Origin: Mucilaginibacter sp. OK098
GTDB lineage: Bacteria > Bacteroidota > Bacteroidia > Sphingobacteriales > Sphingobacteriaceae
DNA length: 64,000 nucleotides
Assembly: GCF_900142915.1 (NCBI RefSeq)
Contig: NZ_FRCM01000001.1
Location: 496,001 to 560,000, forward strand
Direction: 5' to 3'
Shown here in pieces: positions 35,308 to 45,231 of this stretch. A program made the translations under genes and the position numbers. A model generated the notes under the pieces. The model saw only the letters and a list, made by a program, of their open reading frames with translations, was not told the origin of the DNA and did no database searches. The first letter of the stretch is position 1. Each line of letters opens with the position of its first letter.

Positions 35308-36414
35308 ATGAAAAGATATTTTAGCATAGCGGTATTTATCCTGATTTCCGCAAAATTGTTTGCCCAAAGCGGCCCCGATTTAGTGAGGGCAATGCGTGGC
35401 GGTCGTTTGTCGCTCAACGCCGAAAAAAGCATCTTGTCGGCCGGCGAACAAACGCAAATAAATATCGATGTATTTATCCCGCCTGATGTTAATTCGGTAA
35501 CCGGCGAGGCAAACGGAGATGGGCACCCCGTACACATGTCTGATGCTGCACATACGCTGGCAAGTGCGGATTTACCCATCTCATATCATGCCCAAAACTG
35601 GAAGATTTTGCAGGGTGGAGGTTCATTGGATATAGTTGATGAATATTTAGTGCGCTATACCGCTCCAGGCCAGGCGCCAGGGGATAATACTATGGTGATC
35701 TCGGTAGAGCTGATACCCACCGGGCACGACCTGCCTAAAGTGGTGTTGTTGAAGACCTTGTATTTTGAAGACGGGGATAATATTTTTGCTTTTAATGTGC
35801 CAGCATCAGGCATTAACGATGCGCGTTACAGCCAGAAAACAACCGGTGCCAAGGCGTCTGCCACCAATCCGTCAACAGTTGCAGCTATCGACCCGGCCAT
35901 CCTGGCCCGTATACCGGCTGCCGACAGGGCAAGACTGCGGGCTCAAAAAAACCATGTTGATGCAGCGGTACAAGCCAGCAATGTAAACCTGGTAAGCCTT
36001 ACCAGTAACGCAAATGCAATATTCGACCCTTCAAATAATGTAACAATAATAAAGTTTATAGGCCTCGGGCGCGATTTGGGCCCCGGTCACCCTTCAGCCG
36101 CTGGATCCGGTATAATGATAATAACTTATACCGGCGGGTTAACCAAAGGGGTACATCCGTTCAACGGTATATCAAATGCGATATCGTTCAGTCCCGACCT
36201 GCGGCCCGGCATAAAAACCTGCGCATGCGCCATGCAAGGCAATCAAAGCCTTCAAAGGTTAAAATGTGGTGGTACACTTACCATAACAAGTATGGACGGC
36301 GATTTCATAAAAGGCACCATCAGCTCCACTATATGGAACAACAAAACCGGACAGGATAAAACCTTTAACCGGGGAACCGTTTATGGTGTATTTAAAATAA
36401 GGAAAGCATATTAA
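35308..36414 (+). CDS. Exported protein with Ig-like N-terminus, function unknown
   Basis: 368 residues from ATG 35308 (MKRYFSIAVFILISAKLFAQ signal); a TTG at 35287 would add MKLNIYK and break the signal pattern. Residues about 30-150 look like a bacterial Ig-type domain (LSLNAEKSILSAGEQTQINI, DEYLVRYTAPGQAPGDNTMV). The second half has FDPSNNVTIIKFIGLGRDLG and a CACAM/LKCGG Cys group. No family recognised. Ends 10 bases before the next gene. Confidence 0.6.
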   Translation: MKRYFSIAVFILISAKLFAQSGPDLVRAMRGGRLSLNAEKSILSAGEQTQINIDVFIPPDVNSVTGEANGDGHPVHMSDAAHTLASADLPISYHAQNWKILQGGGSLDIVDEYLVRYTAPGQAPGDNTMVISVELIPTGHDLPKVVLLKTLYFEDGDNIFAFNVPASGINDARYSQKTTGAKASATNPSTVAAIDPAILARIPAADRARLRAQKNHVDAAVQASNVNLVSLTSNANAIFDPSNNVTIIKFIGLGRDLGPGHPSAAGSGIMIITYTGGLTKGVHPFNGISNAISFSPDLRPGIKTCACAMQGNQSLQRLKCGGTLTITSMDGDFIKGTISSTIWNNKTGQDKTFNRGTVYGVFKIRKAY

Positions 36415-36424
36415 TAATATCCGC

Positions 36425-37264
36425 ATGAAAAAAATAGTGTTATTATCAGTGTTGTTCGCTTGTTTGCTCTTTAATGCGCAGGCACAAAAAAAAGATGTTA
36501 AAGCAGGTTTCCGCAAGCAAACGCCAGCCGAGACACGGTTTTTAAACAGCCTTCACCAGTCGTTATACGCATCACTGCCGCATGTTTACAAGGATTGGAA
36601 AACAGCCCCGGAAAACAGTTTCGACGCGATAAAATATTGGTGCGACATCCCAACCCAATGGCATGACTGTACCGCCGATATCCCAACCAGTATTGGGCAT
36701 GGGGATCCCTGGGCGCTGGATTGGCAGGTAGATTTTGTAATGCCCGACGAGCAGAGCAGTGGCCTTATGATGGCAGCCATGAAAGGGGTAACTGATTACA
36801 CCAACGGGCAGCAGGTTGCAACTTGCCTTAAGGCTACCAACAAAAGCAAACTGGGCATTTATATATATGCCAATGTTTCATCCGGTGTTACGGGCGCTTT
36901 CCCAATATCTTATTGCGGTAAAACGCCACCGGTAACAATCCCGTTGCCTATAGCTGCAACGCTGGCAGTAAAGGGGATTCGGTCTGTTGATTGCCCTATA
37001 ATGGACGGGGGGCGCGTGAGTATGTCGGGAAATTATTATGATAATGCAGTAGTGTTTCTTGGTAAACAGGTTAGCAGCAAAACCACATCAACAGGTAGCG
37101 ATGGCCTTACCACAACCCGTTATGCTATCGGCTTCGACAAAACCCGTATCGGTAAGCTGGTGGTTCAAAATATCGTGGTAACATTTAAAGGCGATTCGGC
37201 AGATATTGATGAAGCCATAAAGCTGATTGACTGGCAAAAATTAAGTGATTTAATTGAAAGATAA
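36425..37264 (+). CDS. Exported protein, function unknown
   Basis: 279 residues, signal peptide MKKIVLLSVLFACLLFNAQA. It contains KYWCDIPTQWHDCTADIPTS with two close Cys, VDFVMPDEQSSGLMMAAMKG and the terminal VVTFKGDSADIDEAIKLIDW. Predicted alpha/beta, periplasmic. No family recognised. Closely linked to the previous gene and likely co-transcribed with it. Confidence 0.6.
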   Translation: MKKIVLLSVLFACLLFNAQAQKKDVKAGFRKQTPAETRFLNSLHQSLYASLPHVYKDWKTAPENSFDAIKYWCDIPTQWHDCTADIPTSIGHGDPWALDWQVDFVMPDEQSSGLMMAAMKGVTDYTNGQQVATCLKATNKSKLGIYIYANVSSGVTGAFPISYCGKTPPVTIPLPIAATLAVKGIRSVDCPIMDGGRVSMSGNYYDNAVVFLGKQVSSKTTSTGSDGLTTTRYAIGFDKTRIGKLVVQNIVVTFKGDSADIDEAIKLIDWQKLSDLIER

Positions 37265-37409
37265 TTGTTAGGGATGGCGTCGCAAAGCAGGCTGGGGCGA
37301 GCCTGGCCTGTGAGCGGCCCAAAATTCAATATTGACAAAAAAACTTTATACATATAGTATGATACCCGGTGAATACGGGGAGTGATTAAGTATTATAAAT
37401 TGTAGTGAT

Positions 37410-39923
37410 ATGAAAAGACTGTTATTGTTGATAATAACTATAATGGTGATTTGCGCCGTTCGGCCTTTGCATGCCCAAACACCCACCAAGGCCCAGGCCG
37501 AGGAAATGGCGCGCCGCATCCGCACCATGACACCGGCGCAGATGATGAAGTTCCGCGACTCCATGGTAAAAGCTATGACGCAACAACAGGCCAGGGCACT
37601 GCCTAATGGCGACCAATTGCTGATACAACACCATTATGATACCACGTATACCACGGTTAGCTTTAATTACTCCAAAAAGGTATCGGAATCCCATACCAAT
37701 GGCGGTACATCAGGCTCGTCAACATATCTATGTTATGGCAGGTCGGCAAAAGCGCCTATGATATACGAGGCAAACGGGCATACAATAGTTCAATGCGCTT
37801 TGAACCCGCCGGGAGCCAATACATCGCAACTGGATAATATGGCCAAAAATATAAACCGGGACAAAAAATACATGACGCCTGACCAGGCAGTTAAGGGTAC
37901 CGATTTGGCAAGGCAGATGTCGTTTTCTTCGATGACTACAAATGATAATTCGCTTACGGGCACAGCCAGCGAGAATTCGCTCTACAACGGAAATGGCTCA
38001 AACACTATCATTACAACAAAGCCTCCACTAATTAAAATGGGGTTTTCATTTGTATACGACCCGGTGCAAGTAGTATCGACAGTAGGTGTCGGGGCATCAA
38101 TAAACATTCGCACAGTCGGGCATGATGAACATGGCAACTCCTACAGTTCTGACGGTACTACAGATGTGGGTATGGGAGCAACAACCGACCCCCAATATGC
38201 AAAGATAGTAGGCGGCGGTACGCCGCAACGTAACCCGAACGATGTCTACATAACCGTTACAAAAACAACACGGGGATTTAAGGTGCAATATTCTAAAGTT
38301 CAGCATATCCGCGAGTCAAATGCCGATATTACCGAGACTTTAACCGCAGACATAGGCGAGCCGCTGCAGGATTATGAGGCGGTGCTGAAACCAATGCCCG
38401 AAAGTAAATACGAAAAGTGGCTGCCAAAAGGGCCAAATGTTGATGGCAGTGACGATACCAAAGGCGATGACAGCCTGCGTTTTTATGTAGTAGTTAGGGA
38501 TAAATTTGATACCACCAAATCGTACGCAGGCAATTACACTGTAAAATATAAGCTGAAAGATATAACTCATTATAAAGGGTTTAATAGCAATTATCCGCTT
38601 GAAAAAGCAGACCAAAAGCCCGATTTTAAGATAGCAAGTGCTGTGCGTACGTTTGCCAATGGTGTATTCGACCCAAGATCGTTAACGGATAGCACGGCGG
38701 CGTCGCAACCTAATAAAGGGGCTGCGGCTATAGTACAGTTAACTTGTATGGATTATGGCGCCTGGGCAAGGCTTACTGCGGAAGTTACGCTTGATAATGG
38801 CCAGGTTGTACAGGCAAGGCCCTACTATGAACCAATAGATACGGGTATAACCGTGCCGTTTGACCGTGATAAAAATAAAATTGCTGATGCCTGGGAAAAG
38901 TATGAACACATTTTAAACCAGGGCTACAATTTAACCTGGGATAAGGATGTAAGGCCTGATAACGGGCACCCCGGCGACAACATCCCGCTGATAGATGAAT
39001 ACCGGGGTTTTTTAACTGAAGACAATAATTATAAACCGGTTTTTAAAAGGCTGTCGCCCCAGGTGAAGGAGTTGTTTACAGTTGGCCTTGCTGATAAAAG
39101 TGGCTATGGCACAACTTATAAAGCAGCGATAAGAGCCGGTGCTTTTGGTTACGCTAAGGTCACCAAAGTGCAGGTTTATCATTTCACCGACTCCAAATAC
39201 GGGCATCATGAGCCGGGCCAGCCATCGGTGGTTACTTATGGCCGCTGGATTAACTTCAACAGTCCTACCGATGTGCGTACTTGCGGTGTGGTGATATATG
39301 CGGATGATAATCCCAACCCCGACACCGACCCGGCATCTGTAAAGGCGCTGGCTACAACCTTCCCGATTTTTGATATCAGCAGGGCCGGCTATCATGGTGG
39401 TCAGGTACCTAATGAAACCAAAGAAATTCATTTATGGACCTACTATGTAACCCGTGGTGTACCTTTTAAGCCTACGGAGTTTTTGCCTGATCACCCCGGT
39501 GGAAATGACGCATATGCCCAACGGATGTCGGCCAATATACGGGCCGCCAACGCAGAGTTCCATGTGAATATCGATCCTAACCATGCGTCTCCAATAGTGG
39601 CCCAATACCTTGAAGTAAATATTGCGCGGATAATAACGTTTACGGTAGCGCATGAGCTTTGCCACGCCACCAATATCCATCACCATCATGTAGCGGATGC
39701 CAATACCGACGACCTTGCGTTTTTTAAAGGCGTATCAACCTGCCCAGTGCGCTATTGGATGGATAACCACTATACCGTAAATTGTATGACATGGCAGCAG
39801 ATGTGGATTTTTGGCCTGTGGGACCCGGGCCAAATGACAACCCCCTGGGGGCCGGGAGATGTGATGTCGCTTTGTACCCATGGTGATGATTGCTTCCATC
39901 AAATGGAGCTGAAGAAAAATTAA
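37410..39923 (+). CDS. Large exported metzincin-like metalloprotease candidate
   Basis: 837 residues with signal peptide (LLLIITIMVICAVRPLHAQ). The N-terminal 400 residues are beta-rich and unassigned. Near residue 750 the sequence reads ITFTVAHELCHATNIHHHH: HELCH is a zinc-protease HExxH, and the third His sits at the metzincin distance (HExxHxxNxxH), with Asn where metzincins usually have Gly. Downstream VNCMTWQQMWIF could supply a Met-turn (inference). A Ca-site-like DRDKNKIADAWEKYE occurs near residue 490. It is the last and largest member of the exported cluster. Confidence 0.7.
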   Translation: MKRLLLLIITIMVICAVRPLHAQTPTKAQAEEMARRIRTMTPAQMMKFRDSMVKAMTQQQARALPNGDQLLIQHHYDTTYTTVSFNYSKKVSESHTNGGTSGSSTYLCYGRSAKAPMIYEANGHTIVQCALNPPGANTSQLDNMAKNINRDKKYMTPDQAVKGTDLARQMSFSSMTTNDNSLTGTASENSLYNGNGSNTIITTKPPLIKMGFSFVYDPVQVVSTVGVGASINIRTVGHDEHGNSYSSDGTTDVGMGATTDPQYAKIVGGGTPQRNPNDVYITVTKTTRGFKVQYSKVQHIRESNADITETLTADIGEPLQDYEAVLKPMPESKYEKWLPKGPNVDGSDDTKGDDSLRFYVVVRDKFDTTKSYAGNYTVKYKLKDITHYKGFNSNYPLEKADQKPDFKIASAVRTFANGVFDPRSLTDSTAASQPNKGAAAIVQLTCMDYGAWARLTAEVTLDNGQVVQARPYYEPIDTGITVPFDRDKNKIADAWEKYEHILNQGYNLTWDKDVRPDNGHPGDNIPLIDEYRGFLTEDNNYKPVFKRLSPQVKELFTVGLADKSGYGTTYKAAIRAGAFGYAKVTKVQVYHFTDSKYGHHEPGQPSVVTYGRWINFNSPTDVRTCGVVIYADDNPNPDTDPASVKALATTFPIFDISRAGYHGGQVPNETKEIHLWTYYVTRGVPFKPTEFLPDHPGGNDAYAQRMSANIRAANAEFHVNIDPNHASPIVAQYLEVNIARIITFTVAHELCHATNIHHHHVADANTDDLAFFKGVSTCPVRYWMDNHYTVNCMTWQQMWIFGLWDPGQMTTPWGPGDVMSLCTHGDDCFHQMELKKN

Positions 39924-40006
39924 TGCAAATTACACTGAGCGCTGTAATGTTTGTTATATCCTTTGTTTCATACTGAAAAAAGTTTACCAAGAAAAAAATC
40001 CGTGTG

Positions 40007-40048
40007 AAGGAGACAAAATGCATTGAGTTGCTTTTTGTCTCCTTTTTT
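40007..40048 (+). terminator. Intrinsic terminator after the metalloprotease gene
   Basis: AAGGAGACAAAA pairs with TTTTTGTCTCCTT across a loop of about 13 bases, followed by TTTT. Ends the exported-protein transcript and separates it from the amidohydrolase gene. Confidence 0.8.
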
Positions 40049-40179
40049 ATGCGGAATAAATTGAAATTTATTAGAACATCCTGATGGGATTTTTGTTTGT
40101 TTATTATACGTTTTGCCTTTTAGCTTAAACCTGAAAAACAACTTAGTCCTATTTATTAACCTTATTATCAGTATGGAGT

Positions 40180-42036
40180 ATGGAAAAGCGACACTCACAC
40201 GTTCATGGTTGCACACATTGCGCCTGTAACAACCCAGTTTTAAACATTCTTAAAGATGCTATTTTTGGCCCGGAAAATTTAGCAAAAATGAAATCCGAAG
40301 CTGGCCAAAAAACCACCAGCCAGCAACCGCAAACCCTTATGATCAGCGGCGGGACCATCCTGCCAATGACCGGAGGATTAACGGATCCGGTTGATGCTAT
40401 CGGGATAGCCGGTGGAAAGGTTGTTGTAACCGGGGACTCAAATACCGTATCAACGTATATGACCCAAAATTATCCTGGGTATCAAACAAAGCAATTAACC
40501 GGCACACAAACTTTGCTCCCCGGCCTGATCGAGCCGCACGTTCATATAGTTCCCACAGCTATCATGACAGACTGGATAGATGTGAGCCCTTTTAACGGGC
40601 AGGATTTACTGTCGACATATAATTTGACCACTGTAGGGACAACCATAAACAATAACCTTCCTAGAATTACCGGGTATGTTATTTTAGGAAGAGGATTAGA
40701 TCCGTCACTGATGCCTTTTGTACAAGTTAATGGTGTAAACGAATTGCAAACCATTGATAATAGCGTACTCGACAACATTAACTCCAAAAAATCAATGATG
40801 CTGTTAAGTGCATCGATGCATACGCTTTATTTAAACACTAAGGCTTTAAATTACGTATATAATAACAGCAGTGCTGTGCGGGCAATATATGCATCAGCTT
40901 CCGATTATATCCAGGCTACCCAGGGCCAGCTGCAGGAAGAAGCAGAAATGACACCCGCATTAACAGTGATAAAGGCACAGATTACCGCCATGAGCACCAA
41001 CGTTTATAGTTATCTGACATCCCTTTTTCAATTGGCGAATTCGAGAGGAGTGACTTTTATGTATGATGCAGCGCTGAGCGCCAATTTTGAAGGCCTGCTG
41101 AGTAAATATCTTAAAATTAATCAGGCATTAGTGCGGATCGGCGGCGCATTGCTTTGTTCTGACCAGAATGATGCTAATGGACTAGGCAATTATACACCAC
41201 CAGCCGAGTATCAGCCTGTATATTATGGACATGTTAAATTAGTTTCGGATGGTTCAAACCAGGGATTAACCGGCTATCAGAGCACTGCATATTTGTGCGA
41301 CCCTCCTGATAACACCGGGATCTTCAATTTTCCGCAAGTGGGTATCCCGCCATCCACTATTCCACCAGATTATGAAACATTGATCACTACCGTTGTGGCC
41401 GACAAGGGCTGGCCCCTGATGGTCCATGCCAACGGCGACCTTGCAGTAACATTTGCTATTGAGGCCTATCAAAACGCCCTTTCTAATTATAACGGTCCCG
41501 TATTGCGCAATCGAATTGAGCATTGCTCACTTATAACTATAGATCAACTTGCAACTATGCAGCAGATGGGTGTTTCGCCAAGTTTCCTTATCGGGCACGT
41601 AGGTTATTGGGGGTATGCTTTTAGCCAGGTAATCTTCGGTCAAAAAGCGCAAATGCTCGACCTTTGCAATTCGGCCCTTGCAGCGGGATTGAGAATTACG
41701 CTTCATAGCGACAATGAGGTAAGTCCGTTAGGTCCATTAAGGATGATGGAACAATCCATTACCAGGATAATGGAAGAAGATACAACAAATAATGAAGTAT
41801 TAAATGTCGCGGAATGCCTTACACCCGAGCAGGCTTTAGTTGCTGTTACTTATGATGCTGCCTGGCAATGTTATGCTGACCAATGGGTTGGATCATTAAA
41901 TCCAGGCTACTATGCCGATTTCGTTATATTGGGGAAGGATCCGCTTACATTAACCTCTCAATCTACCTATATGCAAATGCGAAACATTCAGGTGTTGGAA
42001 ACCTGGTTAGGTGGCGTGCAGGTGTACACTGCATGA
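40180..42036 (+). CDS. YtcJ-type amidohydrolase (Amidohydro_3)
   Basis: 618 residues, probably cytoplasmic. Metal-ligand motifs of the family: LLPGLIEPHVH (HxH), LMVHANGDLAVTFAIEAYQ, NRIEHCSL, and LHSDNEVSPLGPLRMMEQSI, with the C-terminal QALVAVTYDAAWQC...GYYADFVILGKDPL that closes the small beta domain. Unusual is the His/Cys-rich start MEKRHSHVHGCTHCACN, a possible extra metal site. Substrate cannot be told; family members act on amides or N-formyl groups. Transcribed alone, with terminators on both sides. Confidence 0.88.
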   Translation: MEKRHSHVHGCTHCACNNPVLNILKDAIFGPENLAKMKSEAGQKTTSQQPQTLMISGGTILPMTGGLTDPVDAIGIAGGKVVVTGDSNTVSTYMTQNYPGYQTKQLTGTQTLLPGLIEPHVHIVPTAIMTDWIDVSPFNGQDLLSTYNLTTVGTTINNNLPRITGYVILGRGLDPSLMPFVQVNGVNELQTIDNSVLDNINSKKSMMLLSASMHTLYLNTKALNYVYNNSSAVRAIYASASDYIQATQGQLQEEAEMTPALTVIKAQITAMSTNVYSYLTSLFQLANSRGVTFMYDAALSANFEGLLSKYLKINQALVRIGGALLCSDQNDANGLGNYTPPAEYQPVYYGHVKLVSDGSNQGLTGYQSTAYLCDPPDNTGIFNFPQVGIPPSTIPPDYETLITTVVADKGWPLMVHANGDLAVTFAIEAYQNALSNYNGPVLRNRIEHCSLITIDQLATMQQMGVSPSFLIGHVGYWGYAFSQVIFGQKAQMLDLCNSALAAGLRITLHSDNEVSPLGPLRMMEQSITRIMEEDTTNNEVLNVAECLTPEQALVAVTYDAAWQCYADQWVGSLNPGYYADFVILGKDPLTLTSQSTYMQMRNIQVLETWLGGVQVYTA

Positions 42037-42121
42037 GGGTCGTAATAAATAACGGAATGCTTAAAAAGAAAAAGTTTTACAGGCATCCGTTATAAATAAT
42101 CACCACCTCAAGTGGGGGAAT

Positions 42122-42155
42122 AAAAACCTGAAAATCATATGATTTCAGGTTTTTG
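42122..42155 (+). terminator. Intrinsic terminator (bidirectional-looking)
   Basis: AAAAACCTGAAA(A)TCAT pairs with ATGATTTCAGGTTTTT, one bulged A, flanked by A- and T-runs on both sides. It can stop both the amidohydrolase transcript and the convergent minus-strand gene at 42196. Confidence 0.8.
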
Positions 42156-42195
42156 TCTTTTAGGCATATAACTATATTATTTAATTAAATGCGGA

Positions 42196-43674
42196 TCAAA
42201 GTCCTTCTTTCTTCCTGATCCTTAACAAGCCGTTAGCCGTGGTTGCATAGATAACACCTTTTGAGTCCTGGACCAATTGATAAATTGTATAGCCAGGTGC
42301 AGGAGAATTGTTGTTGTGATAGTTTTCCCAACCATCTTTTAAATTAAACCTCACCAGGCCCGACTGATCAGTACCTATCCATAAAACATGTTCAAACTTG
42401 TCATACAATATATTATTGACATGGTTTGAGGGCATTCCGGAATTTTTATCATTATAATGAAGCCAGTTGCCTTCTGTTTTCAGCACCGCTATACCCTCTT
42501 TATCACTGTCTGTCGGAACTTTATCACAATCAATCAGCGAGAAGTAAAGGTTTCCTTTTTCATCTTCTACCGCACCGGAAATGCACATGTTTTTTAAAGG
42601 TGTATTTGATGTATTAAAGGTAGTTACGAAAAAATATTTATCAATCATGATACTTCCTTTCGAAGTGCCTATCCATAAACGATTATGGCTATCAACATAA
42701 GCGAAAGAGATATCGTTTGACGGTAGCTTCGGTATGTTTTTCTTGTTCAATAGCACCACCTTATCATTTCTTATTGCCACCAGGCCATCCTTGGTAGTAA
42801 AAAGTAGCTTGCCGTTGCTGCTATTTAAGATGTGGGTGACACCTGATGATATAAATTTTTGGAAATCATATACCTGCCACAATACCCCAGTACACTTGTA
42901 GATCTTACCGTCAACGTATACCCATTTGTTATTGTCTTTATCTACGGTTATATCTCCTATAGGTGTTTCTGCTGTAAATGGCGAGTTAAATTCATTAACA
43001 GGATTGAAAAATTTTCCATCAAACCGGGTTAGCCCCCTGGCTGTAGCATACCACAAAATATCAGATTTATCCACCGCGCATGACTGGCTGATATTATCCG
43101 GAAGGGGTGAATTATATTTGGTCCACACCGTGAATTCATAGTTTTTTAAAGATGGATTAGTATAAACAGCATTTTTGTTATAAATAACAGGATCGCCGGG
43201 TGGCTTTAATTCAGCCAGGTCCATTCTTTGAATTTGGCTTGACATTTTACCACCAGCCATGCGAAAAATCACATTCACAGATGCAGTTACAGGTTTTCCA
43301 TTTACTAAAGCTGGTTTCCACAAGAAACCATTCAGGTACCTGATCAGGTCAGCTGTTAATGTGCTGTTTGTGATATCAGTATGGCTAAGCACGCGGCCAA
43401 AACCTGTGGATTCAACCAAAACCTGGAAGGTTATTGATCCGCTTACATCTTTTAAAATGTATTTACGCATACTTCTCTCACAAATATTATCCAGGATAAT
43501 CTGATCACAAGTTGCTTTTGGGTCTCCGCAGTCTATACAATAGTTTGAAGTATTGCATGCTTCTACTTTTTCAAGGAAAAGATTCTGTGCCGGGAGTGCT
43601 GCAGGTAAAACTAAAATAAACAGGATGATAAGTGATAGTTTGCAAATTTGGGTTGGGAATAACAATGCTGACAT
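42196..43674 (-). CDS. Exported TonB-C domain plus two-component-type propeller protein
   Basis: 492 residues, signal peptide ending LPAALPAQN. Residues about 50-125 look like a TonB C-terminal domain (GSITFQVLVESTGFGRVLSH, NGFLWKPALVNGKPVTASVN). The remainder consists of Reg_prop blades as in hybrid two-component sensors: CAVDKSDILWYATARGLTRF, DSHNRLWIGTSKGSIMIDKY, KFEHVLWIGTDQSGLVRFNL and LVQDSKGVIYATTANGLLRI. There is no kinase or HTH; it ends after the last blade. Probably a free-standing periplasmic or surface sensor/binding protein. Confidence 0.78.
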   Translation of the reverse strand: MSALLFPTQICKLSLIILFILVLPAALPAQNLFLEKVEACNTSNYCIDCGDPKATCDQIILDNICERSMRKYILKDVSGSITFQVLVESTGFGRVLSHTDITNSTLTADLIRYLNGFLWKPALVNGKPVTASVNVIFRMAGGKMSSQIQRMDLAELKPPGDPVIYNKNAVYTNPSLKNYEFTVWTKYNSPLPDNISQSCAVDKSDILWYATARGLTRFDGKFFNPVNEFNSPFTAETPIGDITVDKDNNKWVYVDGKIYKCTGVLWQVYDFQKFISSGVTHILNSSNGKLLFTTKDGLVAIRNDKVVLLNKKNIPKLPSNDISFAYVDSHNRLWIGTSKGSIMIDKYFFVTTFNTSNTPLKNMCISGAVEDEKGNLYFSLIDCDKVPTDSDKEGIAVLKTEGNWLHYNDKNSGMPSNHVNNILYDKFEHVLWIGTDQSGLVRFNLKDGWENYHNNNSPAPGYTIYQLVQDSKGVIYATTANGLLRIRKKEGL

Positions 43675-43906
43675 TACGGTTATAAATTAAAGAAAGCAAA
43701 CTCAAAACACCAAATGTATGATAGTTAAAATAGGTTAAAGTTTGATACCAGTTACTTAAGCAAATTTAAGAACCTGGGGAAAACGATTTATAACGGAAAA
43801 AACATATTATCAGTATAAGTGACAGCCGGGAAGCCTTGAATAACTAATGTGCAAATTAGTTGCGATACTTGCAGTCATATGTTATCTTACAACCAGAAAC
43901 TATTGC

Positions 43907-45145
43907 ATGAATAATTGGTTTAAAAATTATAGCGGAATAATTTGGCTGATAACTGGGATAACAATCGGCAGTATAGCAGGTATAGTATTAGGTAAACAAG
44001 CAGAAGTGCTTAAGCCAATAGGCGATATATTTTTGAATCTGTTGTTTGTAGCTGTTGTCCCACTCGTTTTCTTTGCCATATCCTCGGCAATTGCTAATCT
44101 TCATGGCGAACAAAAGGTAAGCCGGATAATTACTATAATGTCAGGCGTATTCTTGTCTACCGTGCTGGTTGCGGCATTACTTACCATAGTTGCTGTGTGG
44201 TTATTTCCTGTTCATCAGCAGGTTGTGGTGTCTTCTGAATTATTAAACCAGCAAGCCGGTAAAAAGCTCTCCGGCGACCAGGTAACTCAACTATTTACTA
44301 CGGGTGAATTTTATCAATTGCTTTCACGCAAAAATATGCTGGCCATGATCATTTTTGCTATCCTTACCGGGTTTGGAACATTGCGCGCAGGAGAAAAGGG
44401 TTTGGATTTCGGCCGTTTTCTGAATGCAGGCAACGAAGTTTTTAAAAACATTTTTGTGCTCATAATGAAGATTGGGCCTGTTGGATTAGGCGCTTATTTT
44501 GCTTATCAGGTTGCTGTATTTGGTCCCTCGCTCTTTGGCGATTATGCACATTCAATGGGTATAGGCTACGGTGTCAGCATTTTTTATTATGCGGTGTTTT
44601 ATAGTATCTACGCATTTATTGCCGGGGGGGTAAGGGGTGTAAAAAAATACTGGAAAAACAACTTCATCCCATCCTTTACAGCGGTTGGTACCTGTAGTAG
44701 TATTGCCACTATACCCGCAAACCTGGAAGCAGCAAGAAAAATGGGTGTTTCTGCCACCATCGCCGGGATAACCATCCCGCTTGGTGCAACCTTACATAAA
44801 GATGGATCAAGCATCTCATCTGTTTTAAAAATGGCAGTTGTGTTTGCCATGTTTGGCAAAAGCTTTAACAGTCCTGAAGTTATTCTGCTGGCTCTCGGTA
44901 TGACCGTAATTGTCAGTATTGTTGAAGGCGGGATTCCAAACGGCGGCTATGTGGGTGAGCTTCTTTTTATCTCGGCTTATGGTTTCCCACCGGAGGCCCT
45001 TCCGCCAGCCATTATAATCGGCACACTAATTGATCCAGTAGCTACCCTGCTGAATGCAACAGGTGATACAGTGGCTGCTATGCTTATTAACCGGTTTGTT
45101 GATAAGGAGGAGTGGAGTAAAAATAATCAACAGGTTTCGGGCTGA
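43907..45145 (+). CDS. Dicarboxylate/amino acid:cation symporter (DAACS/SDF family)
   Basis: 412 residues from ATG 43907; an upstream ATG at 43847 gives an extra 20 residues that do not fit the family start. Polytopic. Family hallmarks: a serine-rich re-entrant loop SFTAVGTCSSIATIPANLEA, IAGITIPLGATLHKDGSSIS, EGGIPNGGYVGELLFISAYG and the TM8 sequence IIIGTLIDPVATLLNATGDT. It should take up C4-dicarboxylates or acidic amino acids with Na+ or H+. Convergent with the AraC gene at 45232. Confidence 0.9.
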   Translation: MNNWFKNYSGIIWLITGITIGSIAGIVLGKQAEVLKPIGDIFLNLLFVAVVPLVFFAISSAIANLHGEQKVSRIITIMSGVFLSTVLVAALLTIVAVWLFPVHQQVVVSSELLNQQAGKKLSGDQVTQLFTTGEFYQLLSRKNMLAMIIFAILTGFGTLRAGEKGLDFGRFLNAGNEVFKNIFVLIMKIGPVGLGAYFAYQVAVFGPSLFGDYAHSMGIGYGVSIFYYAVFYSIYAFIAGGVRGVKKYWKNNFIPSFTAVGTCSSIATIPANLEAARKMGVSATIAGITIPLGATLHKDGSSISSVLKMAVVFAMFGKSFNSPEVILLALGMTVIVSIVEGGIPNGGYVGELLFISAYGFPPEALPPAIIIGTLIDPVATLLNATGDTVAAMLINRFVDKEEWSKNNQQVSG

Positions 45146-45231
45146 AATTTTAGATTTTTTTAGATTCCATAATCTGGAATTAATCTAATTGAATTAGGCT
45201 TTTTGTTCTAAAATGAATGGTTTGGTACTCA

